A DNA stretch of 64,000 nucleotides, taken from contig JAAEAF010001519.1 of the NCBI GenBank assembly GCA_011037195.1, positions 69,501-133,500 of the forward strand, in the 5' to 3' direction. Positions 57,801-64,000 of this stretch are shown piece by piece. The position numbers were made by a program, and so were the translations under genes. Origin of the DNA: Triatoma infestans. Lineage: Eukaryota > Arthropoda > Insecta > Hemiptera > Reduviidae. Below the pieces are notes generated by a model, which saw only the letters and a list, made by a program, of their open reading frames with translations, searched no databases and was not told where the DNA came from. Position 1 is the first letter of the stretch. The number at the start of each line of letters is the position of its first letter.

Positions 57801-60800
57801 AGAGAAGTTAGAGATATCTGTACCTACCGTTTAACAGGCAACATTTCTAGTGATTAGATTACTGTTGCTGTCCAGAAAGCAGCGCCCAATTACACAGACT
57901 CCATTAACAGTGGAAAATTAACATCACCCACTCCTCAAAAATAATTTTTCCCTTGGAAAAATATATTTCAAATAAAAGTGATAGGCATTCATTTGTTTAG
58001 AAGAAATTTAAAGAAAATCTTTTTGGATCCATTCAGTAAAGTCGCAATTTCAGATCATGGATTTGATCCAAAACCTTTCTCTCAGATGCCATGATGGTAT
58101 GTAAATGGAATTTGATTTAAATTTCAGCCGTTTTTCCTTAATGAGATATTTTGTTTTCTCTCTATCTTTCTCACACACACACACACACACACACACAAAA
58201 CACACTTACACAAACATTCGCTAAAAAGCTATTTTTTTCAAACATTAGAGGACGTCAAAACATTGTATTTCTGTCGAAAACTGTGTTTGTTTCTAGAGTA
58301 AGAGAAATAAAAATTCTGATAAGAAATATTCAAACGATTTTTTTCTCACACCGATTGTCAAAATTCGAATTTTAAATTTTCATTAAAGTTAAAATTGTTT
58401 GGTTGCCTTTTCATACTTTTTTTTTTTTTGGCGCATCAACTGCCAGGGTCATTAGTGCCCTCACAAAGTGCCTTTGGCATTCAACCACACAACCACACAT
58501 TTCTATCATACGAGAATCACACAAATAAATACACTCATTCCATAAATACATTCATCCCACAATAAACACCATTTACACACATTTATGCATAGCTACCACC
58601 ATTAGGGTGGAATACTCTATATTCTTCGCACCCCGTTCCTCTTACATCTAAATAAAAGACAATTTATATACAATATATATAACAATAAAAACAATATATA
58701 ACAATATACAAACCAAAAACTAAATGTTAAAGTAAATATCTAAAGATTTTAAATAATTAAACAGTTGATATTTATATTTTACTCCTGGTCCTAACAAATC
58801 TACCATGTTATTAGGCAAACCTACTGTATCTCGGTAGCCCTGCAGCCGGGGGCATTCCTCAAGAATATATTTCACTGTGAGGCGTGATTGACATCTTGGG
58901 CACTGTTTTTGATTTTCCCCTTGCAATAAATAGGAGTGTGTGAGACGAGTGTGGCCTATTCTCAATCTCGTCAATATCATCCCTTCTCTTCTTGTTAAGG
59001 CCTCAGTTTTCCTTTTTCCTACTGTAGGCATCACTGCCTTTAATTTGGCTTCTGTAGTTTCCCAATTCTTTTGCCATTTTTCATTCATAACTTTCTTTAC
59101 GAAACATTTCAGGTCCTCTGGTGGGATTCGTATATTCAGATCCGGTCTTTGTGAAGCAGCGGCTCTCGCTGCTTCGTCTGCCTTCTCGTTCCCTTCAATC
59201 CCAACGTGACTTGGAATCCAAAGAAATACTACAATTCTTCCTCGTCTATGCAATTCTCTTAGCTGCTCATAGATCATATGGACTAAGGGATCATTTGAAA
59301 ATTTATTTTCAATACTCTTCAAGGAACTTTCCGAGTCTGAACATATTACTAGGTTAACTTCCGTTGCTTCCCACAATTTTCATTAAAGTGAAAATTGTTT
59401 GGTTGCCCTTTATTATTATCTAAGTGGGGCAACTACGCTATATAGAGAAATGGCTCTTAACTTAATGTATATCTATTATTACCCAGACCTCCATGAAATC
59501 AATTTTCTTGGGGAAAGAAAATCAAACAAAAGTGACAGTTTTCCTCTCTCTTTCTCTCACTCTTTTCCGATATGTGTATAGTTAGCGTCAGTAAGTTAAG
59601 GGCGCAAAAAATGGAAAATTAATCAGAAAGGTCGTACTTCATATCAGTCAACACACTTCCTTTAGGGAATTCAGGGTGTTCAGAGAGCTGTAAGTTCACA
59701 CTCCCCTTAATGTTTTTAGTTAAAATTCTTCCAGTTATCCATATTAATATTTGTAAGGAATTTATCAATAATAGCTATGTAAATTGCAGTATGAGAAAGT
59801 GGTGTGAGTATTTCATGTCAGATTATTTGTAGTCAAAACATTTTTAAACTATAAAAATATGAGAAAGTAGAAAAAATAAACAAATTAATTATTTATTAAT
59901 CATCTTTCATGAATGAGATAAAAGTATAACTCATTTTATATTTTGGAAACAGATTTTGTTTTGAGATTACTAATCGAACTCTGTGGAAATTTTTTGTATT
60001 TAATTTATCTATTAATTTATATTTTATTTTAACTTTATAACCAAGTAGTTATTGTTGTAAAATGATTAAATTTAATGAATAAAAATTATTTATTAACGAT
60101 GAATTTATAAAGAATATATATCAAGTTGGATGACCAATAGGGATCAATATTATTTACAAGAACAACCACATTTGATAGAATTTGGTCATGTGTGTGAGGA
60201 TCCAACGGAATGGGAACAAAGATACGAGAAGAAAGACTACAAAGCGAATAGACATCGTGGCCAGGTCAGTGTGAGGTCATTGTATGTATATTGAGAGATC
60301 ACAGGACCGGCTATAATCCACCTGTCTCGTTGTGCACGAGATAGTTATTTTAAAATAGAATTGCTTGCAAGTATTAGTTGGTTGGAAAGGTGTGCTTCCT
60401 GCGTTTTGCAATTAATTAGATACTCACGTTTTTTTTTTTGTTCTTTCTTAAATTAAATATTCTTACTTTGCTTTGGTTCTCAAGCTTTTCATGTAATTTA
60501 CTTTAATTTGTGGCATTATTTGAAAGTTAGGCAATGAAGTTGTACCTTTGTAAGAATACAAAAAAAAAAAAAATGTTAAGTACTCTCACACGAATTTTCT
60601 TTTATTGCAATTTTTATATTTCTAAATGACTGATAATCCTCTTTTTTCAAATTTTTACTGTATATTAATTATATGGCCGAGGTTAATAAATAATAGAGGG
60701 AACGTACACAATAATTTACGGCATTTTAGAGGGTAAATAAGAATATCCGTAAATTATTTCCTTTAAAAAAGATTCCTAAGTAGTGATAGGTAATTCCCAA

Positions 60801-62596
60801 TATAGGCTTATAGGTGTTAGAACACTACAATCCACAGAAATAACACTTTTCAGTAAAGTCTAACTCGTTCCACAGAAACTTCGTAAAATCAAAGTTTTTC
60901 GGAATAAAGTTTCAGAAAAAATTGGTCATCTTAGATCAATTAGTATACAAAATTTAACAAAACCCACTTATGTCATTATTAAGAAAATTGTTAAGAAAAA
61001 ATTAAAAAACTCCTTCAGGAATTTCCCACTTTGTTCTATCTATTTTCTTCAAACTAGGAATTTTATCTGGTATTTTACCCGTCGTAGCATGTATATTTAT
61101 AGTTTTCCTGACCGGTTTCAGATTTTCTTCCATCGACAGAGTAAATCCACCAAGATCATCGTGTAGAGGGTTCACTTCAACGTAATGTTTCTGTTACATA
61201 CATTCACACTTATTGGTTGTGTCCAATAAGTTGTGTATCCTTGTTGATACAACCAACAAGTGTGAGTGTAGCCAGAAACATTAAGTTGAAATGAACTTTC
61301 TACACGTACTTGGTGAAATTTACTCTGACGATGGATGAAAATACGAAACCGGTCAGGAAAGCTATTGAGTATGCATGCTGCGACGGATAAAGTACCAAAG
61401 GTTATCCAGTATTGTGGACCCATCCAAATATTCAACTAGGAATTTTAGCAATATATTTAAATCTCATTAAAATTATATTGGTAGAAGACTCTTACAATAA
61501 CTTGAAGGTCATTTTAGAGAGAAGCCTAAATGTCACCCCTTCCCCGGAATTCCTCAAAAATTAATTGTCACAGAAAAATGTTTCAAAAAAAAAAAAAATG
61601 ATAGATTTACGTGTAATAGAATAGACTCGACTTGGAAATAAACCAAAGTGTTAAAGGCAGCATTCAGACTCTTCAGCTCCATTAGGTTTGGCTTTCTCAA
61701 TAAAACAGAAGTGTCGCAGCACACCAAGAAAGTGGTATACAAGAATACATTCTTACCAATACTCACGTACTCTAGCGAATCCTCGACCCTGACGAGTAAT
61801 CATAGAACTCAGAGGATCTCAAAACTATTCGGTAAAAATTCAATTTTGGAAATTTGACACGCAGTACTTCCTCTTACTAAGTGGAAGAGATAGTAAAAAA
61901 CAAGTAGATCAGAAAAATTGCATTACCTTAACTCATTATCTTCATACCCAGAATTTTAGCTGCGTCTTTAATTGTTATTAAAAAAAAAACGTAGGTTAGT
62001 TTAGAGAAATGCTAACTGTTTAAAATTAATGTTTCTGTTAAATAATGTTTAAAATAAAAATGATAGGTTTAAATATGTTTAGTTGGTCTGCAGTTGAAAG
62101 AAAAATCACCGGACTCTTTCTAAGAGAAAATCGCGACAAAGTGAAAAAACGTTTATTGATTAACATTTCCGTTTAACCGATTTTGACCAAACTTTCATAT
62201 CGGATTCCCCTACAACACAATAATGCCCATTAGGTAACTTTAAGCTTACTGGGCTTTTTCGTTCTTGAGTTTATTTTGTTCACAAAATATCCACATTATA
62301 GATATTTAAATGAAAATTGAGTTTCGCAGATTTAATACAATCTTAATATTTCCTCAAGTATCAATAAAAGAAAAGAAAAGAAAAATATATTTTCTAAAAA
62401 ATATACAATTTTGAAAGCTATTTTGGACAATTCACTTTGCATTTAAAAAGTACTAATCCGCTTGCTTGCTTGCTTCAGGTATCAGCACGTTCCCAAGAAG
62501 GATCATTACGAATTTGGCTATAGACGAGGTAATGATCATCATTATCAAGAACGGCATGAAAAGGCGCATCCCCATCTTGGGCAATTCCATACAAAG
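45879..62596 (+). CDS. Secreted His-rich cuticle-like protein, 5' four exons, incomplete at 3' end
   Basis: Four exons join in frame: 45879-45905, 52676-52787, 55566-55686 and 62479-62596, all introns GT-AG, giving 126 residues so far. The first exon codes nine residues and splits the signal peptide (MDIIMRYIQVLAIIFLSEIA), a layout common in insect cuticle genes. Residues about 47-85 are acidic, with ELRSEEENNK and FGGFGEEDNGG. The fourth exon is basic and His/Tyr-rich: KKDHYEFGYRRGNDHHYQER then HEKAHPHLGQFHTK. This resembles arthropod cuticle-associated proteins with a 'GYxRGN-HH-ERHE-HPH-G-F-TKV' stretch, where a Gly/Trp-rich C-terminus normally follows. It is not a canonical Rebers-Riddiford domain. 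The last donor (GTACAT at 62597) shows more exons lie beyond the window. The exon chain is inferred from splice sites and phase; the protein name is tentative. Confidence 0.7.
46299..46904 (+). pseudogene. Exon-like ORF split by a LINE insertion, unrecognised
   Basis: Leaving out the LINE and one copy of its target duplication (46345-46748), the plus frame starting after CACTGTAG (46298) stays open through NDSGNGKFCLIEENAITKPG and VHLRRMNSVSTCECLVCVYA to a strong donor-like site at 46905 (GTAAGT). It is open for about 65 codons to the donor, and further beyond. I do not recognise the product; Cys spacing (C-x-C-x-x-C) is notable. It lies in intron 1 of the cuticle-like gene, in the same orientation. 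It could be a relic exon, an alternative exon or part of an unknown element. Confidence 0.35.
46345..46735 (-). mobile_element. 5'-truncated LINE (391 bp) with 13-bp TSD and TATC tail
   Basis: Flanked by AATGATAGTGGTA at 46332-46344 and 46736-46748. On plus it begins with GATA repeats, the element's 3' tail on the minus strand. The coding remnant (minus, 46735 down to 46509) includes HRMGLATDILCRFCQEEEE and TALHVVCQC, the C-x2-C...H...C module at the end of non-LTR ORF2 proteins. Only this last part was inserted. Confidence 0.85.
47178..47822 (+). repeat. Family A repeat, shortened copy
   Basis: Shows TTTACACCGGAAATACATG, a TGTAGCGAATGG block, a CGGAAGTTGCG unit mark and the 3' end GGTGTTTCACACCAGATTTT. 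The terminal GGAGTAAGAG is lost. Confidence 0.65.
47823..48080. other. AT-rich spacer
   Basis: A-rich run near 47925-47942; nothing recognised. Confidence 0.4.
48081..48345 (+). repeat. Family A 5' fragment
   Basis: Begins ACTTTCTCTTACTATCTGTA and keeps the TTTTGAGGTCC and ATGAGATCGG blocks, stopping before the internal units. It directly precedes a full copy, in the same orientation. Confidence 0.7.
48393..49370 (+). repeat. Family A repeat, reference full-length copy (about 980 bp)
   Basis: Order: 5' TTACTTTCTCTTACTCC with a hairpin (CTCTTA...TAAGAG), TTTTCACCGGAAATATCCG, TATGTATGTATG microsatellite, CATAGCTCAAAAACG, then tandem units starting at about 48653, 48935 and 49213 (period about 280 bp, the last partial). 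The 3' end has GGAGTAAGAGAAAG, inverse to the start, then AGTGTTTCACTCCAGATTTT. Non-coding. The arrangement resembles DINE-1/Helentron-derived elements. Confidence 0.85.
49480..49800 (-). pseudogene. LINE-like ORF tail, decayed
   Basis: On the minus strand broken frames give LKRFGHLLSW and, further on, KVQNKWKDGN and RPDDRQKWKG. This resembles the 'L-x-W-x-G-H-V...R-R-G-R-P...R-W-x-D' region that closes many endonuclease/RT polyproteins. Stops occur throughout. Confidence 0.45.
50022..50190 (-). repeat. tRNA-derived SINE (family S), diverged
   Basis: Minus reading: GCTCAGTGGTAGCGGATGGA, a B-box-like region spoiled (ATGAGTCC), AGCAGTACTGCCCATAGATT, TTCCTAGGAG. The 3' part decays near 50022. 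Confidence 0.65.
50380..50490 (-). repeat. Family A 5'-end fragment, minus
   Basis: GAAAACTCAATTTTGAAAAT, TTTCGCAATATTTC and GGGATAAGAAAAGTAAAA match the inverse of the family A start. Confidence 0.55.
50500..50930. other. AT-rich intron sequence
   Basis: Part of intron 1 of the cuticle-like gene; nothing recognised. Confidence 0.4.
50937..51175 (+). repeat. tRNA-derived SINE, family B, fuller copy
   Basis: TTGGTCTAATGGCTAGCGCA (A box), GGATTCGATTCC (B box), then GTGGAAAGCTACAG, GCGAAGGCCGGAACTAAAC, and CTTCATGGGCTGTTGCGCAA near the end. The tRNA-like head is complete enough to see both promoter boxes at normal spacing. Second copy at 25468. Confidence 0.8.
51283..51475 (+). repeat. tRNA-derived SINE (family S), tail type 1
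   Basis: GGGATTAGCTAAGTGGTAGC (A box), GGGTTCGAGTCC (B box), TGCCCTTAGATTTTC, AGTGCACTGAGAAGG, and the tail GCAGTGCAATAG...TATAACAATCTA. Good A- and B-box preservation. Confidence 0.85.
51480..52670. other. Intron 1 sequence, unidentified
   Basis: 51490-51850 is of more balanced composition and may be an old repeat, but no family block or protein motif is visible. The remainder is AT-rich up to the exon 2 acceptor. Confidence 0.35.
52788..53645. other. AT-rich intron 2 sequence
   Basis: Nothing recognised before the LINE insertion at 53659. Confidence 0.4.
53659..54629 (-). mobile_element. 5'-truncated I-like LINE (971 bp) with 13-bp TSD
   Basis: Flanked by CTTATTTGGCTTA at 53646-53658 and 54630-54642. 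On plus it starts with TTATTATTATT, so on the coding (minus) strand the element ends in a TAA/ATA-type repeat, as in I-factor relatives. It carries the RNase H domain and the terminal zinc-knuckle region of ORF2. Confidence 0.9.
53757..54611 (-). pseudogene. LINE RNase H and C-terminal region, broken
   Basis: RNase H motifs: LHDGSRMDGRSGAAVYF (first Asp), AEVYAILC (Glu), ICSDSQAALKAL (Asp) and LVWVPGHMGIFGNE (His/Asn). A TAG follows that last motif directly (about 54269), where a residue before VDRFAKLGA is expected. Later frame changes lead to FCRVCETEEETPMHLMNCLGC (53984 to 53757), the C-x2-C-x8-H-x3-C end module. So one stop and at least one frameshift disable it. Confidence 0.8.
54643..55565. 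other. AT-rich intron 2 sequence
   Basis: Nothing recognised; ends at the acceptor of exon 3 (TTTCAG at 55560-55565). Confidence 0.4.
55690..56520. other. Intron 3 sequence with possible LINE debris
   Basis: 56130-56330 has purine-rich text that in translation loosely recalls the 'W-Y-G-H...' endings of LINE polyproteins, but too worn to claim. Confidence 0.3.
56540..56735 (-). repeat. tRNA-derived SINE, third family
   Basis: Minus strand starts GGGGCGGGTGTTGGTGTAGT (A-box region TGGTGTAGTGG), has CCAGTTCGAGTCCAGC (B box), and ends with GTTAAGCCCGTCTGA after GGAC-rich text (CACCTAATTTGGTAGGTGGAC). Head spacing is tRNA-like; the body differs from the other two SINE families. Confidence 0.75.
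56895..57322 (+). repeat. Composite SINE: 5' module plus family S SINE, second copy
   Basis: The module (56895-57105: AGGGTATCTGTTGCATGCAG, GTACTCCACGCCTTCGACAG, ACTAGGGTCTCCGTC, AAGCCAAGGGAGAGGAAG) is the same as in 1570-1787, and is followed by the SINE with GCGCGTTCAAATCCAGC, TCTTCCTAGGAGCC, GGCCGGCAGTCCATTGAGG and the tail ending ACAACAATCT. Same order and orientation of parts as the copy at 1325-1787. Confidence 0.8.
57330..57700. other. AT-rich DNA with family A traces
   Basis: An A run and AATCTGGGATAAAACACTTG (57371) resemble a family A 3' end on the minus strand, then nothing further matches. Confidence 0.45.
57708..58315 (-). repeat. Diverged family A copy, minus
   Basis: Starts with GTGAAACACTCACAGGACTT, keeps an internal-unit tract (AAATATATTTCAAATAAAAG) and a CA microsatellite (58172-58197), and ends AGAGTAAGAGAAATAAAAAT. 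Confidence 0.65.
58408..59374 (-). mobile_element. 5'-truncated LINE (967 bp) with unusually long 33-bp TSD
   Basis: The flanking repeats 58375-58407 and 59375-59407 are identical for 32 of 33 bases (T at 58390, G at 59390); they share TTTTCATTAAAGT and AAAATTGTTTGGTTGCC. A T run (58418-58429) near the left end is the poly(A) tail on the minus strand. The element holds the last part of RNase H and the end of ORF2. Confidence 0.9.
58720..59374 (-). pseudogene. LINE ORF2 C-terminus (partial RNase H and zinc-knuckle region), intact frame
   Basis: An open frame of about 217 codons. RNase H parts: LVICSDSESSLKSI (Asp) and VFLWIPSHVGIEGNEKADEA (His, Asn). Further on come GMILTRLRIGHTRLTHSYLL and CPRCQSRLTVKYILEECPRL. 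The last should be C-x2-C...H...C, but the His position is Tyr. 5' truncation removed the RT and the start of RNase H. The clean frame suggests a fairly recent insertion, while the 1-in-33 TSD difference says it is not brand new. Confidence 0.85.
59410..61070. other. AT-rich intron 3 sequence with family A debris
   Basis: Weak family A traces at 59770-59830 (GTATGAGAAAGTGGTGTGAG) and 60560-61060. 60130-60420 has slightly higher complexity but no motif. No gene. Confidence 0.4.
61110..61139 (-). ncRNA. Hammerhead-like motif, left arm of foldback 3
   Basis: Minus strand: CTGTCGA (A6 changed to T), weak stem II, GAAACCGGTC. The core change suggests inactivity. Confidence 0.4.
61319..61360 (+). 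ncRNA. Hammerhead ribozyme-like motif, right arm of foldback 3
   Basis: CTGACGA (61325-61331), a 13-base stem II region with three of four pairs, and GAAACCGGTC (61345-61354). TTTACT before the core and AGGAAA after the cleavage site pair at five of six positions as stem I. All core residues fit the consensus, and it is in the sense strand of the host pre-mRNA. Confidence 0.55.
61445..61900 (-). repeat. Diverged family A copy, minus
   Basis: GAATTTTAGCAATATATTTAA, AAAAATGTTTC with an A run, and the closing family start in reverse: GACACGCAGTACTTCCTCTT. Confidence 0.55.
61905..62478. other. AT-rich end of intron 3
   Basis: Worn family A words (TTTCCGTTTAACCGATTTTG at about 62165). The acceptor of exon 4 follows CTTGCTTGCTTGCTTCAG. 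Confidence 0.4.
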
Positions 62597-62599
62597 GTA

Positions 62600-63050
62600 C
62601 ATGCTTCATTGCTTAAATAACTTGTTAGGGGTTAGTTGATAGTTTCATTGACACTGGCTTTTTTTTCTTCACAATTTATTATATTATTTTAATTTAAAAA
62701 ATAAATTAACTAACCAAATGCTGTAATTAATTTTTAGCTGTCAATTTACTGTATTTAATTATTAATTAACTGCCTATTTAACACAAACCTTTTTTTTTGC
62801 ACTTTATATTTCTAATGGGACTTACTAATTTGGAAAACTTATTTTTATGGTTTGTTTGTTTGAACGATTTATTGTATCCCTGTTGTACAGGATTAAACTC
62901 GGAGTCTGGAAACCATCTTTTTTTTGTAAGAAATTTCAACATCTAGTAAGATTCTAGGGAGGATATTTTTTCCTCTAATCGCTCCTAAAGCTTATAAACT
63001 ATCTCTAGATAATAGTTTGCTATAATAGTAGTATGATTTAGTTAATATGC
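62600..63050. other. AT-rich start of the next intron
   Basis: Begins at the donor GTACAT (62597). Nothing recognised. Confidence 0.4.
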
Positions 63051-63074
63051 TCCACAACCACACAGAATCCGCAG

Positions 63075-63252
63075 GTGCTGGTACTTTCTAGGCCAGTTTC
63101 ATCAGACGCCCGCCGAGCCTACAGTGCTCATTAAACATATCACTGCACTTCTTAGCGCAATGCTTCTTTCCCTTGCGGATCTTATTCATAGCTATTCTGA
63201 AAATAGACGGTTCGGACAATTTATTGCGGATCTTCTGATCTAGCAATATAGC
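63075..63252 (-). other. Short Lys/Cys-rich open frame, unrecognised
   Basis: A minus frame is open for about 58 codons, with KIRNKLSEPSIFRIAMNKIR and GKKHCAKKCSDMFNEHCRLG. It has a coherent basic composition and is less AT-rich than its surroundings. It may be a fragment of the element whose foldback end lies next to it, or a relic exon. No start or splice context proves it. Confidence 0.2.
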
Positions 63253-63388
63253 ATTTTTCATTTTTTTGACTGGTTGTCTTCTAATTAGAACATGCTATTG
63301 CCTTAAATTCGATAGTTGTTATGGTTGGATCTGCAGAGTTGAAGAGTATCAGAGATATTTTCCGTGATAGTCTGCTTCATTTTGTGGT

Positions 63389-63422
63389 CATCGACTGGTT
63401 TCGGGCATTTGTCCATCATCAG
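63389..63422 (-). ncRNA. Hammerhead-like motif, left arm of foldback 4
   Basis: Minus strand: CTGATGA, stem II region with GG/CC, GAAACCAGTC, GATG. The core is complete, but the 5' strand of stem I (CATC elsewhere) has changed, so pairing is poor. Confidence 0.5.
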
Positions 63423-63556
63423 AAAGTCTTGATAAAACAGTGTGATTAATACAGACTTGCACAGAGCAAAATCAATTTATACCATAATTACTTTATATGG
63501 TGTATAAACTGATTTTGCTCTGTGTAAGCCTGTGTTATCACAATATTTTATCAAGA

Positions 63557-63594
63557 TATCCAGATGATAGGCGAAAGCCCGAAATCGGTCGATG
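63557..63594 (+). ncRNA. Hammerhead-like motif, right arm of foldback 4
   Basis: TATC, CAGATGA (U4 changed to A), stem II GGC-GAAA-GCC, GAAATCGGTC, GATG. Stem I and stem II pair well; the U4 change should reduce activity. Confidence 0.45.
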
Positions 63595-63615
63595 ACCATA
63601 AAATGAAAATATCTT

Positions 63616-64000
63616 TAATTTTGTCATTTCTTTATTCTTCTTGTTCTTATTGACTATAGGTTCAATCTCTGATCTCTATGTTTAAAATTGCAGTATTAGC
63701 AGTTGAACATCATTGTTTTAGCAACTCCAAATGAAAAACTTCAATTTAATGTTGCCTAGGTTTTCTGTTCTTCTCAGCACTTCTTTTTAGTTGCTTTGTA
63801 GTTGATGACATTCTATGCAATCAATTTCTGCTGATTCAGCAAATAAAGAGACAAATCGTTATAGTTTTAATTTGTGTGTTAAATGAATCTCACAATTTAC
63901 CTGCTTTTCGACATATTTCCCTTATATTTATTTGTGTTATCTCCCTTTCTCTATTAGATCTTTTATGCAACAGTTACAACATTTTGTACTGAAAATATGC
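63616..64000. other. AT-rich sequence to the window end
   Basis: Presumably intron of the cuticle-like gene. No further exon is recognised. Confidence 0.4.

Larger units (their letters stand above)
61075..61440. mobile_element. Foldback element 3 with two hammerhead-like motifs
   Basis: Inverted arms 61075-61245 and 61255-61435 meet almost head to head: CACACTTATTGGTTGTGTCC against ACAACCAACAAGTGTGAGTG, GTTCACTTCAACGTAA against TTAAGTTGAAATGAAC, CCTGACCGGTTTC against GAAACCGGTCAGG. Same subfamily as element 2. It lies in intron 3 of the cuticle-like gene. Confidence 0.75.
63310..63615. mobile_element. Foldback element 4 with two hammerhead-like motifs
   Basis: Inverted arms around a centre near 63490: GCACAGAGCAAAATCA against TGATTTTGCTCTGTG, CAGTGTGATTAATAC against GTGTTATCACAATA, and the ribozyme region. 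Same subfamily as element 1 in the arrestin intron. Confidence 0.75.

Noticed and set aside
62505..62596. Canonical Rebers-Riddiford chitin-binding domain in exon 4
   Set aside because: The YEFGY start is suggestive, but the G-x8-G-x6-Y-x-A pattern does not follow.

Overview
This is AT-rich eukaryotic DNA with spliced genes (GT-AG introns), TATA promoters and a dense load of non-LTR retrotransposons, tRNA-derived SINEs, foldback elements and MITE-like elements. The best-supported gene is a visual (Arr2-type) arrestin, so the source is an arthropod and very probably an insect. The second gene looks like an arthropod cuticle-type secreted protein. I cannot fix the order; a hemipteroid insect with a repeat-rich genome would fit, but that is a guess.

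Layout. Positions 1-2640 are mostly AT-rich DNA holding one composite SINE. Positions 2655-6367 hold the complete plus-strand arrestin gene: a palindromic Pax6/RCSI-like box, a TATA box, seven coding exons giving 406 residues, and a poly(A) signal. Positions 6370-45800 contain no gene I can support. That stretch is built from a dispersed repeat of about 0.8-1 kb ('family A', at least a dozen copies or fragments on both strands), foldback and MITE-like elements, LINE 3' ends, SINEs and AT-rich filler. Positions 45824-62596 hold the first four exons of a plus-strand gene for a secreted His-rich protein. Its three introns (6770, 2778 and 6792 bp) are full of retroelements, and its 3' end lies beyond the window.

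The two host genes have no evident functional link beyond both being arthropod structural or sensory genes. The most interesting material is in the repeats. Four foldback elements (near 4.4, 39, 61.2 and 63.5 kb) carry hammerhead-ribozyme-like cores (CUGANGA, stem II, GAAAC, short stem III, GUC) in both inverted arms, as in Penelope-like retroelements; one lies in an arrestin intron and two in the second gene. Four 5'-truncated LINE insertions can be delimited to the base by target-site duplications of 11, 13, 13 and 33 bp. A SINE family occurs joined to the same extra 5' module at two distant sites and with two different 3' tails. Family A has the layout of Helentron-derived (DINE-1/HINE-like) elements. 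Two long-TIR MITEs sit side by side inside one family A copy. All functional statements come from reading the sequence and remembered family features; no database search was run.
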